Shown: positions 1 through 7,613 of the stretch, one piece after another
Position numbering within the stretch: the stretch's first letter is position 1
Layout: each line of letters begins with the position of its first letter
Assembly: GCA_003343995.1 (NCBI GenBank)
Contig: QAKE01000033.1
Location: 1-34,936 of the forward strand
DNA length: 34,936 nt
Source: Bacillota bacterium
GTDB lineage: Bacteria > Bacillota > Clostridia > Christensenellales > Borkfalkiaceae
Direction of reading: 5' to 3'
Made by a program: the position numbers and the translations under genes
The notes under the pieces: model-generated
What the model saw: only the letters and a program-made list of their open reading frames with translations
Told to the model about the DNA's origin: nothing
Databases searched by the model: none

Positions 1-29
1 TATACTTTTGCTGAACGGAGTTTACGCAC

Positions 30-61
30 AAAAAAACGCCGCAATCGGCGTGATTGCGGCG
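30..61 (-). terminator. Rho-independent terminator-like hairpin
   Basis: A perfect 10-bp GC-rich stem (37-46 with 52-61, loop GGCGT) is followed on the minus strand by seven T (30-36). It is nested inside a looser inverted repeat, because bases 1-15 and 84-98 (TATACTTTT... / ...AAAAGTATA) pair with two mismatches. Nothing in 1-353 is a convincing gene, so what it terminates is unknown; it may end the minus-strand transcript of the hypothetical gene at 354-707. Confidence 0.5.
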
Positions 62-353
62 CATTTTGCGCTGAATTTATTGTTTCAATAAAAGTATAGC
101 TTTATTATATTATAACAAATATTTGCCCGTTTTTCAACGAAAATTTCCAAATTGTTCGCTTTTTGCCGATAAAAAGAAATTTAAGCATAAAAAAGCAAAG
201 AACACTCGGCACAAAACTAAACAACAGTTGTATTGTTAATGAGTAAAATATAACTTTGCCGCCCAACCACGCAATTTTTGCGCCTATCAAGTGAAACTGA
301 TAAAATATGTATTAAAATCCGTATTTATGAAATCCGATTTTTGCGCTTAACGA

Positions 354-707
354 TTAAAAAGAAATTGTAGAAAAGTATTTATAAATATCGTCAAATTCAA
401 TATCGGCGCTAAACGGCAAATTTTTTCTGCCCGCCAAAAAATAATAAAACGCTTTTATAATGTACTTTCTATATTGATAGATGCTCGCCTCGCAAGACTT
501 GCTTTCATCAGAAACTTTCAAAATCGTTGTAGACGCGGGCATATCGATAAAAACCATTTCGGCTATGGCGCAATAATTCGTTTTATCCAAAACATCTTTT
601 GTTTTTAAATACGCCCTCATCTGTTCATAGGCAAATTTGTAATCGTCAAACTTGTCTATGCATTCAAAGATCAGTTTTTCAATAAATCTTATTCTATTTG
701 TTGCCAT
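354..707 (-). CDS. Hypothetical protein, 117 aa
   Basis: An open frame of 117 residues with an ATG start but no clear ribosome binding site just upstream. I do not recognise the family. The protein looks soluble and mostly helical, with alternating charged and aromatic residues (for example FDDYKFAYEQMRAYL near residue 20), and has no signal peptide or membrane segment. Composition is AT-rich like the rest of the left 2.6 kb. No promoter was found on the minus strand. The natural-looking residue mix supports a real gene, while the missing ribosome site and lack of recognisable homology argue for caution. Confidence 0.45.
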   Translation of the reverse strand: MATNRIRFIEKLIFECIDKFDDYKFAYEQMRAYLKTKDVLDKTNYCAIAEMVFIDMPASTTILKVSDESKSCEASIYQYRKYIIKAFYYFLAGRKNLPFSADIEFDDIYKYFSTISF

Positions 708-944
708 AGTTTACCATTACACACTATTTTCGCCCATTTTATCTTTAAATTTTTTAAATATCTCCGTATATTTCGTTAATTTTATCTGTTTTACATCGTT
801 TTACCCGCCGAACACTGCAATCGTTTGTGTTTTGGCGGCAAATAGCCCTTTGCTCGCCAATCTCCAAGCCGTTTTTTACACAAAACCACCCCAAAACCCT
901 CTTAAAAAACACGTTTTAAAAATTCGATTTAGACGAGCTGAGAC

Positions 945-987
945 AGAATAGCATATTTTTTTGCTCGGCAAAAATATATGCCATTCT
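945..987. repeat. Long inverted repeat (20-bp arms, 3-nt loop)
   Basis: Arms 945-964 and 968-987 pair at 18 of 20 positions around a TCG loop. The stem is AT-rich with a GC clamp next to the loop. It lies in a 469-bp interval (708-1176) whose only other visible content is the parS pair and one promoter. It could be a bidirectional terminator or a small palindromic repeat element; no second copy was seen in the window. Confidence 0.55.
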
Positions 988-1044
988 ACGAAAAATTCAT
1001 TTTAAATTTTTCCCTTTTTGCCCAATCACAACCACACAACGGAA

Positions 1045-1060
1045 TGTTTCACGTGAAACA
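1045..1060. promoter_or_regulatory. parS site 1 (ParB binding palindrome)
   Basis: TGTTTCACGTGAAACA is a perfect 16-bp palindrome matching the bacterial parS consensus recognised by Spo0J/ParB. parA and parB are encoded in this window (5405-7097), so a matching ParB is present. ParB clamps load at such sites and spread along DNA to support origin segregation and SMC loading. Confidence 0.95.
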
Positions 1061-1073
1061 ATTCACCCGTCAA

Positions 1074-1089
1074 TGTTTCACGTGAAACA
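1074..1089. promoter_or_regulatory. parS site 2 (ParB binding palindrome)
   Basis: A second perfect copy of the 16-bp palindrome, 29 bp start to start from the first, close to three helical turns, so both sites present nearly the same face of the DNA. Closely paired perfect sites are stronger evidence of a real ParB loading centre than one isolated site. Confidence 0.95.
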
Positions 1090-1121
1090 TTTTGCCGACT
1101 TCTTTTTTCATCGGTTAAAGA

Positions 1122-1150
1122 TTGATATATCGGCAAAAATATGCTATAAT
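1122..1150 (+). promoter_or_regulatory. Sigma-A promoter for the acetyltransferase pair
   Basis: TTGATA (1122-1127), 17-bp spacer, TATAAT (1145-1150), with an extended TG at 1142-1143. The predicted start of transcription near 1157 lies downstream of the GTG codon at 1153, so the ATG at 1177 is the more credible start of the first gene. The promoter begins only 32 bp from the second parS site. Confidence 0.85.
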
Positions 1151-1176
1151 AAGTGAAAAACAAGGGTTTTTCTCCT

Positions 1177-2028
1177 ATGCAACCGTATTTATTTGTTAAA
1201 AACTGCAAAAATAATGAGGTTTTACGTAATTCTTTTTTTGATCTCGGCGAGGAAATTTTCTCATTAAATTTACGAACTTGGCACGAAAACAACTGCTGGA
1301 AAGACGATTATATTCCGTATTCTTTTGCCAAAAACGGCGTAATTATAGCCAACGCATCGGCAAATTTAATGAAATTTTGCCTGAATGACGGCATAAAACA
1401 CTATATTCAAATCGGAACAGTCATGACACACCCCGACTATCGCAATCGGGGTTTAGCGACGATGCTCATCGAAAAAATACTTGCCGATTATAAAGGGGCG
1501 GACGGTTTTTACCTTTTTGCAAATGAAAATGCGGTGAATTTTTACCCTAAATTGGGCTTTTACAAAACAAAAGAATATCTGTATCGGCAAAATAACGTCG
1601 CCTGCGGCGGATTAGCCGCAGAAAAATATGACGATTTACGGCATAAAGAGCGGTTGTTGCACATATTGCAACACCGCAAAACGTTTTGCAAGCTGCAAAT
1701 GCAAGATAATATCGGGCTTACGACGTTCCATATAAATTCGATGAAGCCGTATATATATTATGTTTCGCCGCTGAACGCCTTCTTTATTGCCGAAACAAAG
1801 GGGAGCACGCTGACTTTATACGACGTTTTTTCCGACAATCGCATGCGGGAAAGCGATTTACTGCCGTATTTTCCCGCAAATGTCGATACGATCGAATACG
1901 GATACGCCCCGAACGACATATCGCAAAGCACACTAAAAAACGACGGGGACGACGTATTGTTCACAAAGGGCAATTTTGATGAATTTATAAAGGAAAAATT
2001 ATGTTTTCCGTTACTCACGCACGCGTAA
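1177..2028 (+). CDS. GNAT family N-acetyltransferase with C-terminal extension
   Basis: Predicted acetyl-CoA-dependent N-acyltransferase of 283 residues; the substrate is unknown. The GNAT core lies roughly at residues 40-140. The acetyl-CoA motif A is visible as HPDYRNRGLATML, and the FYPKLGFY segment is typical of the end of a GNAT fold. The last 140 or so residues do not resemble the core and may be a second, degenerate acyltransferase lobe. The ATG at 1177 was chosen because it is in frame, preceded by AAGGG at 1162-1166, and downstream of the predicted transcription start, whereas the GTG at 1153 is not. The next acetyltransferase begins 15 nt after the stop, so the two are probably co-transcribed. 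Confidence 0.8.
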   Translation: MQPYLFVKNCKNNEVLRNSFFDLGEEIFSLNLRTWHENNCWKDDYIPYSFAKNGVIIANASANLMKFCLNDGIKHYIQIGTVMTHPDYRNRGLATMLIEKILADYKGADGFYLFANENAVNFYPKLGFYKTKEYLYRQNNVACGGLAAEKYDDLRHKERLLHILQHRKTFCKLQMQDNIGLTTFHINSMKPYIYYVSPLNAFFIAETKGSTLTLYDVFSDNRMRESDLLPYFPANVDTIEYGYAPNDISQSTLKNDGDDVLFTKGNFDEFIKEKLCFPLLTHA

Positions 2029-2043
2029 AGCGAAATATAAGGT

Positions 2044-2592
2044 ATGATACGTAAAGCATTCAAATCAGACCTTGCAGAGGTCATACGCCTTGCAAAATCG
2101 CTATGGAACGCCCACAAAGAGGCGGAACTCGCACAAGAATTTGCAAAATTACTGTCCGACAGTAATTGCGCGATTTTTTTAATGCAATCGGACGGCGAAA
2201 CCGTCGGCTTTGCCCGATGCCGGCTGCGGCACGATTACGTCGAAGGAACGAAAAGCAGTCCCGTCGGCTATCCGGAGGACGTTTATGTGGATAAGTTATA
2301 CCGTAACAGGGGATATGCGAAAGACTTGACCGCCGCCTGCGAGCAGTGGGCAAAGGATAAAGGCTGTTCGGAATTTGCCGGCGACTGCGAGGAAGGCAAT
2401 ACCGAAAGCCTGCATTTCCACTTAAGCGAGGGATTTTCGGTAGCGAACAAAATTATTTGTTTCGTAAAAACCTCAAATAATATTTGTATCATAAATATAT
2501 ATCGAATTTATTTATATATTCGGCGCAAAATTTTATCTTTGCGCTTTTCCTTGCATGCGAAAAAGTTAAAAACGGCAATCGGTTTTGCATAA
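2044..2592 (+). CDS. AAC(6')-like aminoglycoside acetyltransferase, frameshifted near its C-terminus
   Basis: Residues 1-143 read like the AAC(6') group of GNAT enzymes that acetylate the 6'-amino group of aminoglycosides: an N-terminal LWNAHKEAEL segment, GFARCRLRHDYVEGT, SSPVGYPEDVYV, YRNRGYAKDL (acetyl-CoA loop), FAGDCEEGNTESLHFH and IICFVK at the end. Enzymes of this group are typically about 145-180 residues. Here the reading frame continues 30-odd AT-rich residues past IICFVK to 2592. Adding one A to the A5 run at 2466-2470 would instead give FVKNLK and a stop at 2478-2480, for a 145-residue protein. The present C-terminus is therefore probably the product of a one-base deletion. No independent ribosome site is clear, so translation may be coupled to the upstream gene. 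Activity on aminoglycosides is inferred, not shown. Confidence 0.75.
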   Translation: MIRKAFKSDLAEVIRLAKSLWNAHKEAELAQEFAKLLSDSNCAIFLMQSDGETVGFARCRLRHDYVEGTKSSPVGYPEDVYVDKLYRNRGYAKDLTAACEQWAKDKGCSEFAGDCEEGNTESLHFHLSEGFSVANKIICFVKTSNNICIINIYRIYLYIRRKILSLRFSLHAKKLKTAIGFA

Positions 2593-2595
2593 AAG

Positions 2596-2604
2596 TTATC
2601 CACA
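2596..2604 (+). promoter_or_regulatory. Perfect DnaA box
   Basis: TTATCCACA matches the DnaA 9-mer consensus exactly. It stands alone in the 629-bp non-coding stretch before ftsH, between the parS pair and parAB. One isolated site could control a promoter or arise by chance, so functional status is uncertain. Confidence 0.5.
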
Positions 2605-2735
2605 TACTTATCAACATTGCGCCGCAATCTTTCCTTCCCGCTCGCCGACGGCGCAAATTTTGCATAAAAGTTTGCAACTCGACAAAATTCATAAGCAAAA
2701 CCTCGGCGAATTCCCGTTTAATTTTGTTTAAACTA

Positions 2736-2764
2736 TTGTATTTTACTTTGAATTGTGATAAAAT
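2736..2764 (+). promoter_or_regulatory. Sigma-A promoter for the ftsH-parA-parB unit
   Basis: TTGTAT (2736-2741), 17-bp spacer, TAAAAT (2759-2764) with an extended TG at 2756-2757. It is the best promoter in the gap before ftsH and would give a leader of roughly 450 nt. Confidence 0.7.
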
Positions 2765-2770
2765 ATATTT

Positions 2771-3221
2771 AATATGCTTGCAGTTTGCGCCGCCGCGTAT
2801 GATTCCGCGCTTTAACGCGTAAACTAAACAAGTGAGCGCCGCGGCATGGCGGGCGCGCCGACTTTTTTAAGCGCGGCGGGCGCAAAAGCAGGCGATCTTT
2901 AGGCGATCTTTATAAAATTAAGAAAAGTTTACCGTTTTTTAACGCCGTTTCACGGTAAAACGCTTGAAAAGCGGGCGGTTTCAAGGCTATTTAAACCTTT
3001 TTTGTTTAAACTGATAAACAAGTCCGATAAGGCGGTCGATCGCAAGCGCCTTTGCGGAACCTTCGGCTTGATGAAAGCCGCAAAGCAATTTAACGGCGGC
3101 TGCCGTTTAAATAAACGAAATCCGCGGTTTTTGTACCTTCGCGGCGGAATCGGGGATTTGACAAAAAAATAATTACGAACGGGGGGCGCGGCGGCTGCCG
3201 CCCTTCCGAGGAGGGACTTCA
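2771..3221 (+). other. Long structured leader of ftsH, no gene seen
   Basis: This stretch holds no convincing open frame. It contains several stem candidates: GTTTACCG near 2927 with CGGTAAAAC near 2952, CTTTGCGG near 3051 with CCGCAAAG near 3078, and a GC-rich block at 2831-2882. An 11-bp unit is repeated in tandem (2890-2900 and 2901-2911). At the 3' end CCCTTCC (3201-3207) can pair with GGAGGG (3210-3215), which would mask the ftsH ribosome binding site. Regulation is inferred from structure only. Confidence 0.45.
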
Positions 3222-5369
3222 TTGAAAAAATCCAACACCGGCATTTTAATCGGCGTGCTCGTCGCTATCGTCGCGTTGATCGTCGTATTTTCCTTTACCA
3301 GCTCCTGCGCGGGTACAACGAAAATCGACAATAACGTCTTCGAGCAAGCCATCGGCATCGTGAGAACCGAACAGGGCACGGAAGAAAATTCCGACGTCGT
3401 TACCACCACTACGGGCGTTGCCGATCCCATGGCGATCCTCAAATCGGATAAAAATCTGAAAAACCAGATCGACCGCATCGACGCAGGCTCCGCAAAGATG
3501 ACGAAGGTACAGTTCAACAACTATAACATTTCCGTCACCGTTACCTACCGTTTGACCGACGGCGTAAACGAAATCGTGCGCACGTATTCCACGGTATTGA
3601 TGAACTCCGACGACGTGACGTTGTATAAGGACGCGCTTCGTCATATCAACGCCAACGCGGCGGACGGCTCTCAGATCGTATACGAAGGCGCCGATCCCAA
3701 CGCGGGCTCCATCTGGTCGTCGATCATTCCCTACGTCATCATGATCGCGCTCATGGTCGTGGCGTTTATCTTCATTTCCCGCTCCATGGGGGGCGGCACG
3801 AAGAGCGCCATGAACTTTGCCAAGACCAACGCGCGCCAGCTGCATAACCTGAAGGTGCGCTTTACCGACGTCGCCGGCGCGGAAGAGGAAAAAGAGGAGC
3901 TCGCGGAAGTCGTGGAATTCCTCAAAAATCCCAAAAAGTTCTCCGAACTCGGCGCGCGCATCCCCAAGGGCGTACTGCTCGTAGGTCCTCCGGGAACGGG
4001 TAAAACGCTGTTCGCCAAAGCCGTCGCGGGGGAGGCGGGCGTGCCCTTCTTCTCCATCAGCGGTTCCGACTTCGTGGAAATGTTCGTCGGCGTGGGCGCG
4101 TCCCGCGTGCGCGATCTCTTCGACGCCGCCAAAAAGAGCCAGCCGTGTATCGTTTTCATCGACGAAATCGACGCGGTGGGCCGCCAGAGAGGCACGGGGC
4201 TCGGCGGAGGACACGACGAACGCGAACAGACGCTGAATCAGCTGCTCGTGCAGATGGACGGCTTTGAAACCAACGAAGGCATCATCGTGATGGCGGCGAC
4301 CAACCGCGCGGACATTCTCGACCCCGCCCTGCTCCGCCCCGGCAGATTCGACAGACAGATTTACGTCAACACGCCCGACGTTAAGGGCAGAGAGGCGATT
4401 TTAAAGGTACACGCCCGCAACAAACCCATGGCGCCCGACGTCAACTTCAAAACGGTTGCGAGAATGACCAGCGGCTTTTCCGGCGCGGACCTCGAAAACC
4501 TCTTGAACGAGGCGGCGATTTTGGCCGCCCGCGCAAACCGGAAAGCCATCAATAACAAAGACCTTTACGAAGGCATCAACAAGGTGCTTTTGGGACCGCA
4601 GAAAAAGAGCCGGCTCATCACCGAAACCGATAAGCGCATCACCGCGTATCACGAATCGGGGCACGCTATTTTGGCGAAATTACTGCCCAACTGCGACCCC
4701 GTGCACGAGGTTTCCATCATTCCCCGCGGTCAGGCGGCGGGGTACACCATGACCATGCCGGACACCGACGACAACCACTTGACCAAGGCGAAACTGCTCG
4801 ACGACATCGTGATGACGCTCGGCGGCAGGGTGGCGGAAGAGCTGGTCATCAAGGACATTTCCGCCGGAGCTTCGGGCGACATCAAAGCCGTTACCAAGCG
4901 GGCGCGGCTGATGGTTACCGAATGGGGCATGAGCGAAAAGGTCGGTCCCATTTCCTACGGCAGCGATCAGGAAGTGTTCATCGGCAGGGATATGGCGTCG
5001 CACGTGAATTACAGCGAAGAAACCGCGGGCGTCATCGACGAAGAAGTCAACAAAATCGTGATGGACTCGCTGGCGAAAGCGCGTTCCATCCTCGCGGAAA
5101 ACAGACATTTGCTCGACAACATGGCGCGCCTGCTCGTGGAGCGGGAAACGATTTTCACCGAAGAAGTGGAAATGCTCATGGAAGGCAAATCGCTGGAAGA
5201 AATCGAAACCTTTATGGACGAACACGAAAAAGCGCTGCAGGAAAATCCCTTTGCGCGCGGCGGTAAAAGCGTGATCGTGGACGAACCGGAAACGAAGAAG
5301 GAAGAAAAGCAAAGCGAAGAAAATACCGCGGATCGGGAAAACGGCAACGGAGATAACGCCGGACAGTAA
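3222..5369 (+). CDS. ftsH: ATP-dependent zinc metalloprotease FtsH
   Basis: Membrane-bound AAA+ protease of 715 residues that unfolds and degrades membrane and regulatory proteins. Residues 7-27 form the first membrane helix, 30-160 an extracytoplasmic domain, and 168-187 the second helix. The AAA module shows Walker A GPPGTGKT (255-262), Walker B VFIDEID (311-317) and the second region of homology NRADILDPALLRPGRFDR (361-378). The zinc site HESGH is at 477-481, with the third ligand expected in SGDIKAVTKR near 551-560. The tail is acidic and low complexity. The start is TTG with GGAGG at 3210-3214 and a 7-nt gap. parA follows after 35 nt, an unusual pairing that ties proteolysis to the segregation operon. 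Confidence 0.98.
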   Translation: MKKSNTGILIGVLVAIVALIVVFSFTSSCAGTTKIDNNVFEQAIGIVRTEQGTEENSDVVTTTTGVADPMAILKSDKNLKNQIDRIDAGSAKMTKVQFNNYNISVTVTYRLTDGVNEIVRTYSTVLMNSDDVTLYKDALRHINANAADGSQIVYEGADPNAGSIWSSIIPYVIMIALMVVAFIFISRSMGGGTKSAMNFAKTNARQLHNLKVRFTDVAGAEEEKEELAEVVEFLKNPKKFSELGARIPKGVLLVGPPGTGKTLFAKAVAGEAGVPFFSISGSDFVEMFVGVGASRVRDLFDAAKKSQPCIVFIDEIDAVGRQRGTGLGGGHDEREQTLNQLLVQMDGFETNEGIIVMAATNRADILDPALLRPGRFDRQIYVNTPDVKGREAILKVHARNKPMAPDVNFKTVARMTSGFSGADLENLLNEAAILAARANRKAINNKDLYEGINKVLLGPQKKSRLITETDKRITAYHESGHAILAKLLPNCDPVHEVSIIPRGQAAGYTMTMPDTDDNHLTKAKLLDDIVMTLGGRVAEELVIKDISAGASGDIKAVTKRARLMVTEWGMSEKVGPISYGSDQEVFIGRDMASHVNYSEETAGVIDEEVNKIVMDSLAKARSILAENRHLLDNMARLLVERETIFTEEVEMLMEGKSLEEIETFMDEHEKALQENPFARGGKSVIVDEPETKKEEKQSEENTADRENGNGDNAGQ

Positions 5370-5404
5370 CCGCAAACGCAAATATACGCGCGGGGAGGAG
5401 CTTT

Positions 5405-6181
5405 ATGGGCAAAACAATCGCATTTTCCAATCAGAAAGGCGGCGTGGGCAAAACGACCACGTGCGTGAACATGGCGGCGTATCTCGCCGTCAAGGGCAAA
5501 AAAGTCCTGCTCGTCGATTTAGACCCGCAGGGCAACGCCACTTCCGGTTTGGGTTTCGCCAAATCGGAAGTGAAAAATTCCGTCTACAACACGCTGATCG
5601 ACGAAACGCCCGTGCCGAGCATCGCGGTAAAAACCTCCATCGCCAATTTGGATCTGCTGCCCTCCAACATCGACCTTGCGGGGGCGGAAGTCGAGCTCGT
5701 CTATATGAAGGACAGGGAACGCGTTCTCAAAAAAATGCTCGACGAGGTGAAGGGTTTTTACGATTACATAGCCATCGACTGCCCCCCGTCCCTCGGCCTT
5801 TTAACCATCAACGCGCTTTCCGCGGCGGACACCGTCATCATCCCCATTCAGAGCGAATATTACGCGATGGAGGGGCTCAGCCAGCTGATCAACACCATCA
5901 AGCTGGTTATCAAGCATCTGAACGACAAACTGAAAATCGAGGGCGTCGTTTTAACGATGAGCGACAGCCGCGCGGTCATTTCCCGCCAGATTGCCGCGGA
6001 AATCAAAAAATTCTTCGGCAAGAGGATGTTCGACACGGTGATCCCGCGCAACATCCGCCTTTCGGAAGCGCCCAGCCACGGCGTGCCGGTATTGCTGCAC
6101 GATCCGAAGTGCGCGGGCGCGCGGGCGTACGACGCGCTCACCGACGAATATCTCGAAAGAACGGCAACAAAACAGGGGTGA
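5405..6181 (+). CDS. parA: Chromosome partitioning ATPase ParA (Soj)
   Basis: A 258-residue ParA/MinD-type ATPase that dimerises on the nucleoid with ATP and, together with ParB-parS, drives origin segregation; Soj proteins can also modulate DnaA. The deviant Walker A motif KGGVGKTT sits at residues 11-18, followed by VDLDPQGNATSGLG (Walker A' region) and AIDCPPSLGLLTINAL (Walker B). The length is normal for chromosomal Soj. A strong ribosome site, GGGGAGGAG, precedes the ATG. parB begins 4 nt after the stop, so the two are translationally linked. The location near the candidate oriC and parS sites fits a chromosomal rather than plasmid system. Confidence 0.97.
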   Translation: MGKTIAFSNQKGGVGKTTTCVNMAAYLAVKGKKVLLVDLDPQGNATSGLGFAKSEVKNSVYNTLIDETPVPSIAVKTSIANLDLLPSNIDLAGAEVELVYMKDRERVLKKMLDEVKGFYDYIAIDCPPSLGLLTINALSAADTVIIPIQSEYYAMEGLSQLINTIKLVIKHLNDKLKIEGVVLTMSDSRAVISRQIAAEIKKFFGKRMFDTVIPRNIRLSEAPSHGVPVLLHDPKCAGARAYDALTDEYLERTATKQG

Positions 6182-6185
6182 TATT

Positions 6186-7097
6186 ATGAAGAACAACAGA
6201 GGTTTGGGAAAAGGGCTTTCCGCGCTGTTCGCGGAAACGGAAGAAGATTACGGCAAGAGCTTGCTTTTCGACGAGCCGGAAACGGAGGAAAAGGGCAAAG
6301 AGGGCGTGCAGGAAGTGGACATCGCGTCCGTTTTCCCCAACCCCGACCAGCCGCGTAAATCCTTCGACGCCGACGCGCTCGACGAACTCGCGCAGTCCAT
6401 CCGCCACCACGGCGTGATCATGCCGCTCATCGTCAATAAGGACGCCAAGGGTTATATGATCATCGCGGGCGAACGCAGATACCGCGCGAGCAAGCTCGCG
6501 GGCATCAAAAAAGTGCCCGTCATCGTTAAAAATTATAACGAACGGCAGATCAAGGAAATTTCTTTGATCGAAAATTTACAGCGCGAGGATCTAAACCCCA
6601 TCGAGGAGGCGACGGCGATGCGCGCGCTGATGGAAGATTACGGCATGACGCAGGACGAGCTTGCCGACCGCATCGGCAAATCCCGCCCCGCCATCACCAA
6701 TACCTTAAGGCTGCTGCAGCTTTCGCCGGAGGTCATCCGTCTGGTGCAAAGCGGCGCGCTTTCCTCGGGGCACGCGCGCGCCATCATCACCGTGCCTGCG
6801 GACGAACAGATCAAAATGGCGAACCGTTTCGTCAAGGACGGCTGTTCGGTGCGGGAGGCGGAACAGCAGGTCAAAAACTATTTCAACCCGCCGGAGGAAA
6901 AGAAAAAGAAGAAAGCCGAGCTTTCTTTGGAATTAAAAGAGCTCATCATCACCATGCAGCGGGTGCTCGGCACGAAGGTCAACGCCATCGGCAACGACAA
7001 CAAGGGCAGAATTTACATCGATTACTACACGCGGGACGATTTGGACAGACTTGCCGCAATCGTGGAACACGCGGAAAAATCGGACGTGCAATTTTAA
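6186..7097 (+). CDS. parB: Chromosome partitioning protein ParB (Spo0J)
   Basis: A 303-residue ParB-type CTPase clamp that loads on parS. The N-terminus carries the ParA-stimulating RGLGKGLSALF peptide (residues 5-15). The N-terminal ParB domain starts near residue 43 with NPDQPRK. The CTP-contacting motifs are visible as GERRYRA (95-101) and ENLQR (129-133). The helix-turn-helix that reads parS is MTQDELADRIGKSRPAITNT (154-173). A lysine-rich linker near 235-242 leads to the C-terminal dimerisation and DNA-binding domain. Two perfect parS sites lie at 1045-1089. The gene ends the ftsH-parA-parB unit, with a strong terminator directly after it. Confidence 0.97.
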   Translation: MKNNRGLGKGLSALFAETEEDYGKSLLFDEPETEEKGKEGVQEVDIASVFPNPDQPRKSFDADALDELAQSIRHHGVIMPLIVNKDAKGYMIIAGERRYRASKLAGIKKVPVIVKNYNERQIKEISLIENLQREDLNPIEEATAMRALMEDYGMTQDELADRIGKSRPAITNTLRLLQLSPEVIRLVQSGALSSGHARAIITVPADEQIKMANRFVKDGCSVREAEQQVKNYFNPPEEKKKKKAELSLELKELIITMQRVLGTKVNAIGNDNKGRIYIDYYTRDDLDRLAAIVEHAEKSDVQF

Positions 7098-7102
7098 AAC
7101 GG

Positions 7103-7129
7103 CGCGCGGCAGACTGCCGCGCGTTTTTT
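7103..7129 (+). terminator. Rho-independent terminator after parB
   Basis: A perfect 9-bp stem CGCGCGGCA/TGCCGCGCG with a GAC loop, followed by six T. It begins 6 nt after the parB stop. Confidence 0.93.
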
Positions 7130-7207
7130 ACGGGAATAAACGGAAAGCAACGATAAACCCTCGGCAAAAAACTTTTCTTTTTCAGCGCGGATTTTCGCGT
7201 TTGCGTA

Positions 7208-7236
7208 TTGACTTAGCGCACGGGGCATGATATACT
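7208..7236 (+). promoter_or_regulatory. Sigma-A promoter of the zinc-ribbon/lipoprotein pair
   Basis: TTGACT (7208-7213), 17-bp spacer, TATACT (7231-7236) with extended TG at 7228-7229. It lies 37 bp before the zinc-ribbon start codon. Confidence 0.88.
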
Positions 7237-7272
7237 TTATCTAAATATTATAAAGTAAAGAGGGGGACATTT

Positions 7273-7555
7273 ATGGAATGTAAATATTGCCGCACCGAGA
7301 ATATCGAAGGCGCGGTGTTCTGCTCTCAGTGCGGAACGAGAATCGACGGGAAAAAGGTGTGCAAATCGTGCGGCAAACTCAACGCCGAAACCAACGTATA
7401 TTGCAATTACTGCGGCGGTGCTCGACGCTTTCGGCAAAAACGACGGCGGTTTGCAGCCGGAAGCCGTTTGCGAAGAGGGCGATACGCCGCAATTTGCAGC
7501 CGCTAACGAAGAAATTACGCCGCCGCTCGAAGAATTTTGCGAAGATCAGCAGTAA
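7273..7555 (+). pseudogene. Zinc-ribbon protein gene with internal frameshift
   Basis: The ATG, with AGAGGGGG before it, opens a double zinc-ribbon protein with Cys pairs at residues 3/6, 17/20, 30/33 and 44/47. After CNYCGG the same frame turns into an arginine-rich tail ending at 7506. The +1 frame from about 7418 reads AVLDAFGKNDGGLQPEAV and continues through an acidic segment ending EEFCEDQQ with a stop at 7553-7555, which looks like the true C-terminus. Restoring one GC dinucleotide in the repeat near 7413-7420 would join the two as CNYCGAVLDAF. The gene is thus broken, mis-sequenced, or less likely shifted during translation. The lipoprotein gene follows after 58 nt. Confidence 0.65.
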
Positions 7556-7613
7556 ATTTTTTATAAATGCGGATGAAACGACGCGTAATCAAATAAACTA
7601 TTCAGGAGATACT

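Noticed and set aside
105..290. A 61-codon hydrophobic open frame on the minus strand
   Set aside because: It starts at TTG, has no ribosome site or promoter and no recognisable pattern; long AT-rich frames of this size arise by chance here.
652..951. A 99-codon plus-strand frame
   Set aside because: It overlaps the start of the hypothetical minus-strand gene and runs through AT-rich DNA without a ribosome site; amino-acid mix is not protein-like.
1026..1292. A minus-strand frame across the parS sites
   Set aside because: It covers both parS palindromes, the sigma-A promoter and the acetyltransferase start, so it is a shadow of those features.
3158..3186. A TTGACA just before ftsH
   Set aside because: The position of the -10 box 17 bp downstream is a run of G, so this cannot be a working sigma-A promoter.
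7287..7613. N-terminal extension of the lipoprotein frame
   Set aside because: The extension is arginine-rich, covers the zinc-ribbon gene in another frame, and would bury the signal peptide; ATG 7614 has its own ribosome site.
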